DNA of 14,457 nucleotides from JAXDBV01 sp034678415 (lineage in GTDB: Bacteria; Bacteroidota; Bacteroidia; Bacteroidales; VadinHA17): the NCBI GenBank assembly GCA_034678415.1, contig JAXDBV010000254.1:1-14457 (forward strand), given 5' to 3'. Below, piece after piece: positions 6,541 through 13,825 of the stretch; position 1 is the first letter of the stretch, and the number at the start of each line of letters is the position of its first letter. The notes under the pieces were generated by a model. The model was not told the origin of the DNA. It made no database searches and saw nothing but the letters and a program-made list of their open reading frames with translations. Made by a program: the position numbers and the translations under genes.

Positions 6541-7836
6541 ATGAAAAAAACGGTCCTTTTTTGTATACTGCCGGCATTGATCATTGGTGTAACCTCCTGC
6601 GACAGGGGTGAGAGGAAACAGACTGTGCCACAGCGTTTCTCACATAACACCCGCCCGGCCGATGCCGGTTTTGACGAGATGCGTCTGTCCCGGATCGATT
6701 CCCTGCTGGAAGGATATGTAAAACAGGGCATTCTTCCGAATGCCGTGACATTTGTTGCCAGGCATGCGCGGGTGGTCCATCATAAGGCCTTTGGATGGCG
6801 GGATCTTGAAAAGAAGATACCGGTGCAGAAGGATGATATCTTCCGTATTGCATCGCAAACCAAAGCGATCACCAGTGTGGCACTGATGACCCTGTTCGAG
6901 GAGGGCCGTTTCCTTCCTGACGATCCGTTGTCAAAGTATATTCCTGAATTCAGCGATCCCGTGGTGCTGGAAAGTTTCAATGAGAAAGATACGACCTATA
7001 CTGCCAGGCCGGCAACATCGGTCATAACCATTCGCCATTTGCTCAATCATACCTCCGGGATCGCCTATGGAGTCCTCCATAGTGGTCCGGCCAATATGAT
7101 CTTTGCTAAAGCAGGGGTGCCGGCCGTGAATTCCCTCGACTCCCTCACCACCGAACAGGTGGTAAAAACAATTGCGACCTTGCCCCTGATGTTCGATCCC
7201 GGTGAAAAGTATCTCTACGGGATGAACAGCGACGTGATAGGGTATCTTATCGAAGTGCTGAGCGGGAAAACGCTTGATGAGTTCCTGCAGGAGCGGATTT
7301 TTCTTCCGCTGGGAATGAACGACACCTATTTCTATCTTCCCGAAGAAAAAGCCGGACGCCTGGTGACACTGTACTCATCCACCCCGGGAGGGCTGCGGTT
7401 GCACACGAATAGTTCCTACCAGACCTACCCTGTTGCCGGTGCAAGGATATTCCTGTCCGGGGGAGCCGGGCTCAATTCCACTATTGAAGATTATGCCAGG
7501 TTTTGCCAGATGGTGCTGAACGGAGGCATGTTCAACAACCACAGGATCATCAGCAGAAAGACCTTGGAAATGATGACGATGGACCAGACGGGCGACAAGT
7601 ATACATCCGCCACCGGAAGCTCTTTCGGCCTGGGATTTGAGATCTTTGGCGGGGAAGCGCCTGCCATACACCTTATTTCAGAAGGAACCCTGAGGTGGGG
7701 AGGTATGTACTCAACCAGTTACTGGATTGATCCGGCCGAAGATATGGTTTTTCTCGTGTACACGAATGTACAACCGTATATGGGACCCAGACTGAGGTTT
7801 ATGTTTCAGACAATGGTTTACCAGGCACTGGAATAA
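6541..7836 (+). CDS. Serine hydrolase of the class C beta-lactamase fold, lipoprotein
   Basis: Member of the large beta-lactamase/esterase (EstB-like, Pfam Beta-lactamase) superfamily; the substrate is unknown and could be an ester, peptide or cell-wall fragment. From the ATG at 6541 it has 431 residues with a lipoprotein signal peptide ending in VTSC (Cys20), so it is probably anchored facing the periplasm or the outer surface. The nucleophile motif SQTK (Ser105, Lys108) and the second motif YGMN (226-229, in the family context YxxNxDVIG) are present. The third motif is WGG (386-388), as in esterase-like members, instead of the KTG of classical beta-lactamases. An in-frame ATG at 6517 would put 8 residues (MYIAIYPH) before the signal peptide and is less likely. 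It is monocistronic and precedes the tRNA-fMet. I would not call it a resistance enzyme. Confidence 0.88.
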   Translation: MKKTVLFCILPALIIGVTSCDRGERKQTVPQRFSHNTRPADAGFDEMRLSRIDSLLEGYVKQGILPNAVTFVARHARVVHHKAFGWRDLEKKIPVQKDDIFRIASQTKAITSVALMTLFEEGRFLPDDPLSKYIPEFSDPVVLESFNEKDTTYTARPATSVITIRHLLNHTSGIAYGVLHSGPANMIFAKAGVPAVNSLDSLTTEQVVKTIATLPLMFDPGEKYLYGMNSDVIGYLIEVLSGKTLDEFLQERIFLPLGMNDTYFYLPEEKAGRLVTLYSSTPGGLRLHTNSSYQTYPVAGARIFLSGGAGLNSTIEDYARFCQMVLNGGMFNNHRIISRKTLEMMTMDQTGDKYTSATGSSFGLGFEIFGGEAPAIHLISEGTLRWGGMYSTSYWIDPAEDMVFLVYTNVQPYMGPRLRFMFQTMVYQALE

Positions 7837-7850
7837 AAAAACAGGAGAAA

Positions 7851-7882
7851 TTTGTAATTGCTGAAAGGATTCGGTAAATTTG
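7851..7882 (+). promoter_or_regulatory. Strong Bacteroidota promoter of the initiator tRNA
   Basis: TTTG (7851-7854), a 20-base spacer, and TAAATTTG (7875-7882) match both the -33 and -7 consensus elements perfectly. The predicted start (about 7888) lies just before the tRNA at 7895. This is the best promoter in the window and supports the taxonomic call. Confidence 0.85.
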
Positions 7883-7894
7883 CACCCTGAATAC

Positions 7895-7967
<73 letters not shown>

Positions 7968-7972
7968 CAAAG

Positions 7973-8021
7973 AAATAAGCGTCTTCTACTGTATGCCAGT
8001 GAAAGATGCTTATTTTATTTT
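7973..8021 (+). terminator. Intrinsic terminator of the tRNA gene
   Basis: A 12-bp stem, 7974-7985 (AATAAGCGTCTT) with 8003-8014 (AAGATGCTTATT), contains one G-U pair and can gain one A-T pair at 7973/8015. An inner ACTG/CAGT stem caps it. It is followed by TTTTATTTT (8013-8021). It begins 6 bases after the tRNA, so the precursor is short. Confidence 0.85.
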
Positions 8022-8056
8022 GTCTGCCGTGATTATTCTGAAAAAACATTCTGAAG

Positions 8057-8086
8057 AAGGTTATTTCATTCAGCTGAAATGACCTT
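8057..8086. repeat. 12-bp hairpin downstream of the tRNA
   Basis: AAGGTTATTTCA (8057-8068) pairs with TGAAATGACCTT (8075-8086) through 12 pairs, one a G-U, around a 6-base loop. It has no following T-run on the plus strand. On the minus strand it is followed by CTTCAGAATGTTTTTTC, which gives a delayed T-run only. Confidence 0.5.
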
Positions 8087-8225
8087 AAAATAATTGTATC
8101 CGGTAATGCTCCTGTAAAATTTCCGAAGTAAAACCGTAAGAAAAGAGAGTATAATATCTGAATAGAGTGGATACTATTACCGGAAATAGTAAGAGGAATT
8201 TTGCCAGTCCCCGGATTCGGTGATT

Positions 8226-8255
8226 TCAATTTTACCGGAATGAAATTGATTTTTT
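8226..8255 (+). terminator. Terminator-like hairpin without an assigned gene
   Basis: TCAATTTTA (8226-8234) pairs with TGAAATTGA (8241-8249), one G-U, around the loop CCGGAA, followed at once by TTTTTT (8250-8255). The form is that of an A+T-rich intrinsic terminator reading rightward. No coding gene precedes it, so it would have to end a non-coding transcript from 8022-8225 or tRNA read-through. Confidence 0.45.
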
Positions 8256-8420
8256 AATAAAGACGGATAGTTCTGGCAGACCAAATCATTTACCTGTTCT
8301 TCACCTTAAAGGACACATTAAAATTATTTATGTATTTAGCACCAAGGTCAACAAGTGAGTACTGTGAGGGATATTTACTTTAGTGGTAATACAATAACTC
8401 GGCAGGCATATATCTATAGA

Positions 8421-9365
8421 CTATAAATCCTGCTTTCCGCTTTCATACAGCGCGCGGTATGTTTCCGCTCTTCTCCTCGTGAACCGGCCTTTATAGTTTT
8501 CAGGTGAGGTGTTGAAATCATAGTAAACCACCTCCCCTGCATTTCCCGATGCCTTAAGATTGCCTGCCTGGTCAATCATCAGGCTCTGAAAAGGATGGCA
8601 GAATACCAGCGGATATTTATTCTCATACGCCCTGGTTCTCATCAGGGCTGTGTTCCAGCCATTGTCGTCGGTATAGCTTCCGTAGGCCGGGACAAAGAGT
8701 ATCTGTGCGCCCTTGATGCCCATTATCCTCGCCGGCTCGGGCAGCTGCCTGTCATAGCAGATAATGATCCCGACCTTGCCGAACGGTGTGTCAAAAACAG
8801 GGTAGTCATCCCCGGGAGTGTACATGTCAGGCTTGATGGTGTATCCTTCCGCGAAATGGGTCTTACAATACCTGCCGACAATATCCCCATCCGGATCAAT
8901 GAGTATTGCCGTATTATATAATTTACCTTCGAGCGATTCCAGGAATCCGAATACCAGCCATACATCCAGCTCATCAGCCAGACGGCACGCCTTTAAGATA
9001 TACGTACCCGTGATGGGTTCGGCAACAGCAATGATTTTATCCAATACTTTATTTCTTTCTGCCGGGTCTTTTATACCGTTCGACTCTTCAACGACATACC
9101 CGTCGAGTATGCATTCGGGAGTGATCACCACCCTGGCCCCCCCTTCAGACACCGCTTTTCTGACCATCGCTTCAGTACGGGTCCAGTTTACCTCCCTGTT
9201 CCATTTTTCCGGAACCACCGAGGCACTGGCAACCCTGACAGAACTGAAGATCTGCGGGGTGTTTTTATACTTTCCGGGCAGGTAATGCTGTGCGGAGGAA
9301 ATCGTCTGAATCAATGCCAGGACCATAAACAGCAAAATGTTCCTTCTTGTATCCGAAATATTCAT
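8421..9365 (-). CDS. Exported carbon-nitrogen hydrolase (nitrilase superfamily)
   Basis: Predicted amidase of the nitrilase superfamily, cleaving a C-N bond through a Glu-Lys-Cys triad; the substrate is unknown. The 314 residues begin with a Sec-type signal peptide (basic SDTRRN, hydrophobic ILLFMVLALIQTI, likely cut after SSA-Q near residue 25), so the enzyme acts outside the cytoplasm, which is uncommon for this superfamily. The triad is visible: Glu84 in TPECILDGY, Lys168 in RYCKTHFAEG, Cys203 in GIIICYDRQLPEP. The further family element RTRAYEN (243-249) is present. The start is the ATG at 9365. It lies 149 bases downstream of the exported amidohydrolase on the same strand, so they may share a transcript. 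No terminator is evident after its stop. Confidence 0.87.
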   Translation of the reverse strand: MNISDTRRNILLFMVLALIQTISSAQHYLPGKYKNTPQIFSSVRVASASVVPEKWNREVNWTRTEAMVRKAVSEGGARVVITPECILDGYVVEESNGIKDPAERNKVLDKIIAVAEPITGTYILKACRLADELDVWLVFGFLESLEGKLYNTAILIDPDGDIVGRYCKTHFAEGYTIKPDMYTPGDDYPVFDTPFGKVGIIICYDRQLPEPARIMGIKGAQILFVPAYGSYTDDNGWNTALMRTRAYENKYPLVFCHPFQSLMIDQAGNLKASGNAGEVVYYDFNTSPENYKGRFTRRRAETYRALYESGKQDL

Positions 9366-9514
9366 GGTTTATAATTTATTCGCTTTTTTGAATTTATGAA
9401 TACACTGATGAATAGCCAGTTAAAACAGGTGTGTTGAATGAAACCCGTTGAAATCATACCTTGGCAAAACGAAGGCTTGTATGAATTAAACAATGTATTG
9501 ACTACGAAATTCAC

Positions 9515-10507
9515 CTACATCCAATGCTTAACAAACCTTACTTTTCTCTTATGGTTCAACGGCAATAAATCCAGAAAATTCCTGGTCATTTTCGTTTCAT
9601 TAAAATCTTTTCCAAAGACCAGTGTCATGCATTCTTTTTGGAAGTGATAACCGATACGGGGTTCATCCTGTTTTTTATAAAACCCGGGGAAATCTGTTCC
9701 GATGAATAGTTTATTCAGGATGGCTCTTTTTTTCACCCGGCTCATTTTTTCCACTTCCGTTTTCAGGAGTTTAAGCTTGAAATCCGGGTCATTGGTTCTT
9801 TCGGGGAAATCACGGCCGAGAAGAGCTACATCCCCGTAAAGGTTTTTCACATCCAGTAAAATGTCGATACTCTCTTTCAGGACAGCGGGCGCTTTATATT
9901 CAAAATCTTCCTGTTTCAATGCATCGGCCTGATACTCCTGGCTATAAAAAGGCCAATGTGCGGCGATGAAGTTTGTCAGGGTAAAGCGCCCCGCCAGGTT
10001 TGCCAGCCGGGGGATCGAGCACAGCTTCGGATCATCGGCATCTGTGTGAAAGAGGAAAGGTCGTCCGACCTTCTCTGCTGCTGAGCACATCGGGTAGAGT
10101 CCCTCATCGTCAGCGGCAACCGGCTGTCCGGCTTTGTTGATAACAACAGGATGACGGAGGTGTATTTTATACCCCAAAATAGGGCTTTCCGGGTCAGGAT
10201 CAACAAACGGTTCCAGGGGATTAGCAGGCCTGTGAAAAGGTATAATACATGCATTCATTTTCTGTACCCGGGGAAGAAACTCCAGGTCATTGGTTCTGAA
10301 CAGCATAACCGCATGTGTTATCCCTTCAAGCATCAGGTATCGCTCAAGCTCATCCAGCTTTTTCCCGCCGGATAAAATATGGATATGAGTATCAAGTCTC
10401 ATGTAATGGTCAGGAATAAGTATGCCTGTCTTGCCACCAATCGCCGGGAATGCTATCAACCCGCTACCAAGCATGGTGGCATTTTTAATGAAGGCCCTTC
10501 TTTTCAT
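9515..10507 (-). CDS. Tat-exported amidohydrolase-family metal hydrolase
   Basis: Member of the amidohydrolase (Amidohydro_2-like) TIM-barrel hydrolases or decarboxylases; the substrate is not predictable. The 330 residues start with a twin-arginine signal (KRRAFIKNA, residues 2-10, then a hydrophobic stretch to about 23), so it is exported folded, probably already carrying its metal. Metal-site candidates are His41 and His43 in LDTHIHI, His154 in FLFHTDADD, His184 in FIAAHWPF and Asp272 in FIGTDFPGF, which is a full set for this fold. The segment around 240-330 is basic and less typical. The ATG is at 10507. It is followed by the exported nitrilase-family enzyme, suggesting successive steps on one extracytoplasmic amide or cyclic substrate, which is inference only. 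Confidence 0.82.
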   Translation of the reverse strand: MKRRAFIKNATMLGSGLIAFPAIGGKTGILIPDHYMRLDTHIHILSGGKKLDELERYLMLEGITHAVMLFRTNDLEFLPRVQKMNACIIPFHRPANPLEPFVDPDPESPILGYKIHLRHPVVINKAGQPVAADDEGLYPMCSAAEKVGRPFLFHTDADDPKLCSIPRLANLAGRFTLTNFIAAHWPFYSQEYQADALKQEDFEYKAPAVLKESIDILLDVKNLYGDVALLGRDFPERTNDPDFKLKLLKTEVEKMSRVKKRAILNKLFIGTDFPGFYKKQDEPRIGYHFQKECMTLVFGKDFNETKMTRNFLDLLPLNHKRKVRFVKHWM

Positions 10508-10547
10508 TGATTGTTTTTGGAAGAAAATTTGGTATAGAACAACCCGG

Positions 10548-10578
10548 CAATGTTATTAATTTTTAAATAAATCTCCAA
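10548..10578 (-). promoter_or_regulatory. Possible promoter of the amidohydrolase gene
   Basis: On the minus strand TTGG (10578-10575), a 19-base spacer and TAACATTG (10555-10548) resemble TTTG / TAnnTTTG with one mismatch in the -7 box. The predicted start is about 10541, some 34 bases before the ATG. Imperfect, so only tentative. Confidence 0.35.
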
Positions 10579-10658
10579 CTGACAATTTCGATTTGTAAAC
10601 CTTTTCAAACCGATCATCCCGGCCTTTTCCTCCTCACATCAGGTATAAGGAGTCATTA

Positions 10659-10685
10659 GAAAAAATGAAGAAATAATCTCTTCAT
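10659..10685 (-). terminator. Intrinsic terminator
   Basis: On the minus strand ATGAAGA (10685-10679) and TCTTCAT (10671-10665) form a perfect 7-bp stem with a 7-base loop, followed by a T-run of five to six. It lies 18 bases past the stop of the 68-codon remnant and about 280 bases past the membrane protein gene. It would end transcription of either. Confidence 0.7.
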
Positions 10686-10702
10686 GATTCCGGCTGCCTG
10701 GT

Positions 10703-10909
10703 TCATTCCATAATGATCATTACTAGCAACCTGTGGTTGCCCCATGTGTTGTATAATATACTGCCTGCGGTCAGCACATACGACTGATGTCGGAGTTTGG
10801 TGCTCTTCTGATTGAATATCCTCAGAATATCCTCAGCCTTGTTTGAAAAGCCTAAAATAGCAACTCCCAACCATGCCGTTGGTTCTATGCGGTTCCGGTA
10901 ACCGTTGTT
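10703..10909 (-). pseudogene. Possible 68-codon gene remnant
   Basis: After an in-frame TAG (10912-10910) the minus strand stays open for 68 codons to a TGA at 10703. The peptide looks protein-like, with segments such as NNGYRNRIEPTAWLGVAILG and LTAGSILYNTWGNHRLLV, and is followed 18 bases later by a good terminator. There is no ATG near its beginning (only TTG or GTG inside, and ATG close to the end), so it is more likely the tail of a decayed gene than an intact small gene. RIEPTAW faintly recalls prenyltransferase/squalene-cyclase-type repeats, but I cannot assign a family. A chance open frame in a read-through 3' region is the main alternative. Confidence 0.33.
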
Positions 10910-10962
10910 CTAAATAACAATTCCCCCAATTAATTATTTATACCATCCATTATACTGTTGAA

Positions 10963-11577
10963 TCACCTTGCTGTTTCCTTGCGTTGCATCATCCACATTA
11001 GTGTAGCTCCTGTAATTGCGCCGTATAATAATGCCCCGATAAAAAATGCCCACAGCGATATCAGGGTTACTAAAACACAAATACCCCATCCCAGAGTACT
11101 TGCGAATATCCAATACACGCTTTTTGAGAAGTATTTCTTTAAAATCATCCATTGCAAAAGACCGGTTACCAGTCCGGCACATGCAAAGATCAGGGCTTCG
11201 GGAAGGGGATTCCCTTCAATGAATCTTAATTCATACCTGTTAAGATTCAGTTGCCAAAGAATAACACATACTATTAACTCAGTTACTGCAAAACCGATTA
11301 CCAGAGTATAAATCCATGATGATGAAACACTGAATATTTTTCTCAGTAATGCTTTTTGATATATGCCTCCACCAAGACCTAATACAGCCCCGCCTGCCAT
11401 CTGCATTATTGTTTGGGAGAGGTACGTACCCCCTTCCATCTGATTGTATCCAAAAGCGCCATGAACCAACAGTACGACAATCAGGCTTACCATGTAGCTT
11501 AAGGGTATTAATCCAAGACCCAGAAGTGTCCAATTCGTCCAGAATTGAACCTCTTTGGGACGATATACTTTCGTCAT
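10963..11577 (-). CDS. Multi-pass membrane protein with internal repeats, function unknown
   Basis: A 204-residue integral membrane protein with about six hydrophobic helices (near 17-38, 58-75, 88-110, 128-146, 154-177 and 178-197). I do not recognise a named family with certainty. A glycine-rich helix followed by a basic cluster recurs: GAVLGLGGGIYQKALLRK (63-80), GLVTGLLQWMILKK (135-148) and GAITGATLMWMMQRK (186-200). The first two are each followed by a similar FSxSxxWI segment (IFSVSSSWIY and YFSKSVYWIF). Such G-x3-G helices with QW and a Lys/Arg end suggest a protein built by duplication. It has no signal peptide and no catalytic motif. The ATG at 11577 is preceded by a purine-rich CAAAGATC. 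It has no partner gene close by. Confidence 0.75.
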   Translation of the reverse strand: MTKVYRPKEVQFWTNWTLLGLGLIPLSYMVSLIVVLLVHGAFGYNQMEGGTYLSQTIMQMAGGAVLGLGGGIYQKALLRKIFSVSSSWIYTLVIGFAVTELIVCVILWQLNLNRYELRFIEGNPLPEALIFACAGLVTGLLQWMILKKYFSKSVYWIFASTLGWGICVLVTLISLWAFFIGALLYGAITGATLMWMMQRKETAR

Positions 11578-12127
11578 GATCTTTGTTTTTTTTTGATTAT
11601 TTTCTTGAGTGACATGACTATATAGTGACTGGGTGTTTATTTTGACGGTATCTTATTCATCTGTTGCGGTTGTGCAAACATGTTTATCCCTGTATTTGTT
11701 CCTGTCCTGATCATCGATGTTGGATTTTTTGATGTAAATCTGTTTATGTGATCTTGTGTGGTGGTTTCCTTTGTTATGGAACTCTCAGGTTTTTATTTGT
11801 CCCCTCACTTCCTGACGAAAGATACCGTTTTGACAGTTGAAATGCAAAGCACTTCCGCATAATGCCTTCCGGGAAGAACTGGCCAACAGGTGTACAAAAG
11901 GAAATGGAATGAATTTGGTTTTGCGCGGATGGCTGCGGGTTGAGACCATTGCTTCTAAAATACCATCAGTCATTATCCTTTCCCGGATTTGTATTTACCC
12001 CAAGGTATTTTAAAAATATTTGGATCCTGTTTTTCCCGTAATAATGAGAATATTAAACTATTTGTATATTTGAAGGTTTATTAAAATATTTTTTTCAATT
12101 ACTTAACAAAATAATACGTAAGCCAGT
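11578..12127. other. 550-base divergent intergenic region
   Basis: No gene is supported here. Near 11608-11629 there are two AGTGAC copies 16 bases apart around a palindrome ACTATATAGT, a possible operator for the membrane protein gene. The stretch 11680-11800 is T-rich. The segment 11837-12013 is open for 58 codons rightward (begins LKCKALPHNAFREELANR) and is more G+C-rich, perhaps decayed coding sequence, but nothing is recognisable. The last 70 bases hold the likely promoter of the dehydrogenase gene. Confidence 0.4.
12065..12072 (+). promoter_or_regulatory. -7 promoter box of the nucleotide-sugar dehydrogenase gene
   Basis: TATATTTG matches TAnnTTTG exactly and would start a transcript near 12080 with a leader of about 48 bases. 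A TTTG at the proper -33 distance is absent. Confidence 0.42.
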
Positions 12128-13765
12128 ATGAGTGAACAATATTCCATCAGTCCCGGCGGGGAGAAATTTGCATTGCCAAAGCCTGAAGAATACCAGGCTG
12201 AGTTTGAGATGCTGAAGAAGCGTGTGGATGAGGAAAGGGCCAGGAACCGCGAAATTGTTGTTGTCATGGGTGTCGGTTTTGTTGGTGCTGTCATGGCTGC
12301 TATTGTGGCCGATACCGTTGATAAAGAAGGTAAGCCTTCAAAATTTGTTATTGGTATGCAACGTCCCAGTGTGCGGAGCTTCTGGAAAATACCCCTGCTT
12401 AACCGCGGTGTTTCTCCCGTGAAAGCTGAAGATCCGGAGGTGGATCCCATGATCGCCCGTTGCGTGAAAGAGAAGAAAACCCTGATGGCCACGTACACAT
12501 ATGATGTCCTTAAACTGGCGGATGTGGTGGTGGTGGATGTGCAATGTGATTATATTAAGGAAGACCTGGGCAACGTCCGCAGCGGCCGTGTGGATATGGC
12601 GGCCCTCGAGGATTCTCTCCGTGTCATCGCCGAGAAGATACCCTCCGAAGCCCTTGTCCTGATCGAGACAACGGTGGCGCCCGGCACCACTGAAAGGGTA
12701 GCCTATCCCATCATGAAGAAAGTATTCAGGAAACGGGGGATAAAAACCGAACCCTTACTGGCTCACAGCTACGAACGGGTGATGCCTGGCCGTCATTATG
12801 TTGCCAGCATCCGTGATTTCTGGAGGGTGTGCAGCGGTATCAATGAAGCAGCAAAGGACAGGGTGGTCAGGTTCCTTACCGAGGTGCTGAACACAGAGAA
12901 GTATCCGCTGACGGTGATGGACAGGCCCATCGAATCTGAGACAGCCAAGATCGTTGAAAACAGTTACCGGGCTACCATACTGGCTTTCCTCGATGAATGG
13001 AGCCTATATGCTGAACGCAATGGCGTTGACCTGATTAAAGTGATAAATGCCATCAAGGTGAGACCCACGCATAACAATATCATCTTTCCCGGGCCCGGCA
13101 TCGGCGGCTATTGCCTGCCAAAGGACGGAGGACTGGGTGTATGGGCATATAAACATATCCTGGGCTTCGAGGATGATATTTTCAGGATCACTCCCATGGC
13201 TATTGATATCAATGATACACGCGGATTACATGTGGGACAGCTAACCCGTGACGCACTGCGGAATATGGGGAAACCTATTGCTGCTGCAAACATATTGGTG
13301 CTGGGCGCTGCCTATCGACAGGATGTGGGAGATACGCGTTACAGCGGTTCGGAGATTGTGGTCCGTAAACTGTCCGAAATGGGTGCAGAAATCAGAGTAC
13401 ACGATCCCTACGTGGAACACTGGTGGGAATTTGAGCAGCAGGATACCTATCCCGCTGTGGGACAGAGCAAGGCACGGTTCTTCCGGAACCAGGAAAAACT
13501 CAAGGAAATGCATGTGGAACCGAATCTGGATAAAGCCCTGCACGATGTCGAAGCCGTTATTTTTGCCGTGCCCCATGAAGCATACCTCGGCCTCGATCCC
13601 GATGAGGTGGTTAAAAAAATAGGACACCCTGCGGCAATTATTGATGCCTTCGGAATATTAACCGATGAAAAAATCCGGCGCTATTTCCGATTGGGTTGTG
13701 AAGTGAAAGGCCTGGGCCGCGGACATATACAGCGTATCAAGAATGAGGTACGCAAAAACAGGTGA
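12128..13765 (+). CDS. Nucleotide-sugar dehydrogenase (UDP-glucose/GDP-mannose dehydrogenase family), divergent
   Basis: Predicted to oxidise the C6 hydroxyl of a nucleotide sugar to a uronic acid for surface polysaccharide. It has 545 residues, about 100 more than usual, with a 42-residue N-terminal extension and extra loops. Domains are an N-terminal Rossmann fold (about 43-230, GVGFVG at 48-53), a central helical/catalytic region (about 260-365) and a C-terminal UDP-binding domain (about 380-530). The catalytic Cys329 in GPGIGGYCLPKD is present, with Lys274 and Asn278 in ETAKIVENSY. Departures: the acidic residue at the end of strand beta-2 that normally holds the NAD ribose is replaced in VIGMQRPS; the usual VPTP loop reads VQCD (138-141); and the C-terminal FKxxTxDxRxS motif reads YRQDVGDTRYS (396-406). 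Substrate and cofactor are therefore uncertain. No glycosyltransferase neighbours are in the window. Confidence 0.9.
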   Translation: MSEQYSISPGGEKFALPKPEEYQAEFEMLKKRVDEERARNREIVVVMGVGFVGAVMAAIVADTVDKEGKPSKFVIGMQRPSVRSFWKIPLLNRGVSPVKAEDPEVDPMIARCVKEKKTLMATYTYDVLKLADVVVVDVQCDYIKEDLGNVRSGRVDMAALEDSLRVIAEKIPSEALVLIETTVAPGTTERVAYPIMKKVFRKRGIKTEPLLAHSYERVMPGRHYVASIRDFWRVCSGINEAAKDRVVRFLTEVLNTEKYPLTVMDRPIESETAKIVENSYRATILAFLDEWSLYAERNGVDLIKVINAIKVRPTHNNIIFPGPGIGGYCLPKDGGLGVWAYKHILGFEDDIFRITPMAIDINDTRGLHVGQLTRDALRNMGKPIAAANILVLGAAYRQDVGDTRYSGSEIVVRKLSEMGAEIRVHDPYVEHWWEFEQQDTYPAVGQSKARFFRNQEKLKEMHVEPNLDKALHDVEAVIFAVPHEAYLGLDPDEVVKKIGHPAAIIDAFGILTDEKIRRYFRLGCEVKGLGRGHIQRIKNEVRKNR

Positions 13766-13825
13766 GTTCCTGAATCCTGTTCACCCTTATCCGCCAGGAA
13801 TGAATAATCGCCTGAAACGATGCCA

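Larger units (their letters stand above)
8022..8420. other. Gene-free region with several hairpins
   Basis: No supportable gene is found here. The minus-strand open frame that crosses it runs into the tRNA antisense and is rejected. What is visible is a tandem ATTCTGAA (8035-8042 and 8048-8055), a 12-bp hairpin (8057-8086), TCCGGTAAT (8099-8107) as the exact complement of ATTACCGGA (8176-8184), a direct repeat TTACCGGAA (8177-8185 and 8232-8240), and a terminator-like hairpin at 8226-8255. The rest, 8256-8420, is A+T-rich with no signal I can name. A structured RNA is possible but unproven. Confidence 0.45.
10508..10962. other. 455-base intergenic stretch with a remnant frame and terminator
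   Basis: Between the membrane protein and the amidohydrolase there is no complete gene. It holds the open remnant at 10703-10909, a terminator at 10659-10685 and the tentative promoter at 10548-10578. The segment 10586-10655 shows no feature I can name. Confidence 0.5.

Noticed and set aside
6541..7836. Calling the serine hydrolase a beta-lactamase resistance gene
   Set aside because: The third motif is WGG, not KTG, and the second motif follows the esterase-like pattern; such proteins are usually not resistance determinants.
9438..9647. A 69-codon plus-strand frame beginning MKPVEIIPWQNEG
   Set aside because: Its second half is antisense to the end of the amidohydrolase gene, and no promoter, family motif or conserved start is visible.
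11785..11973. A 62-codon minus-strand frame in the 550-base gap
   Set aside because: Low-complexity, Ser/Phe/Pro-rich, no start signal, and opposite to another open stretch, so neither is convincing alone.
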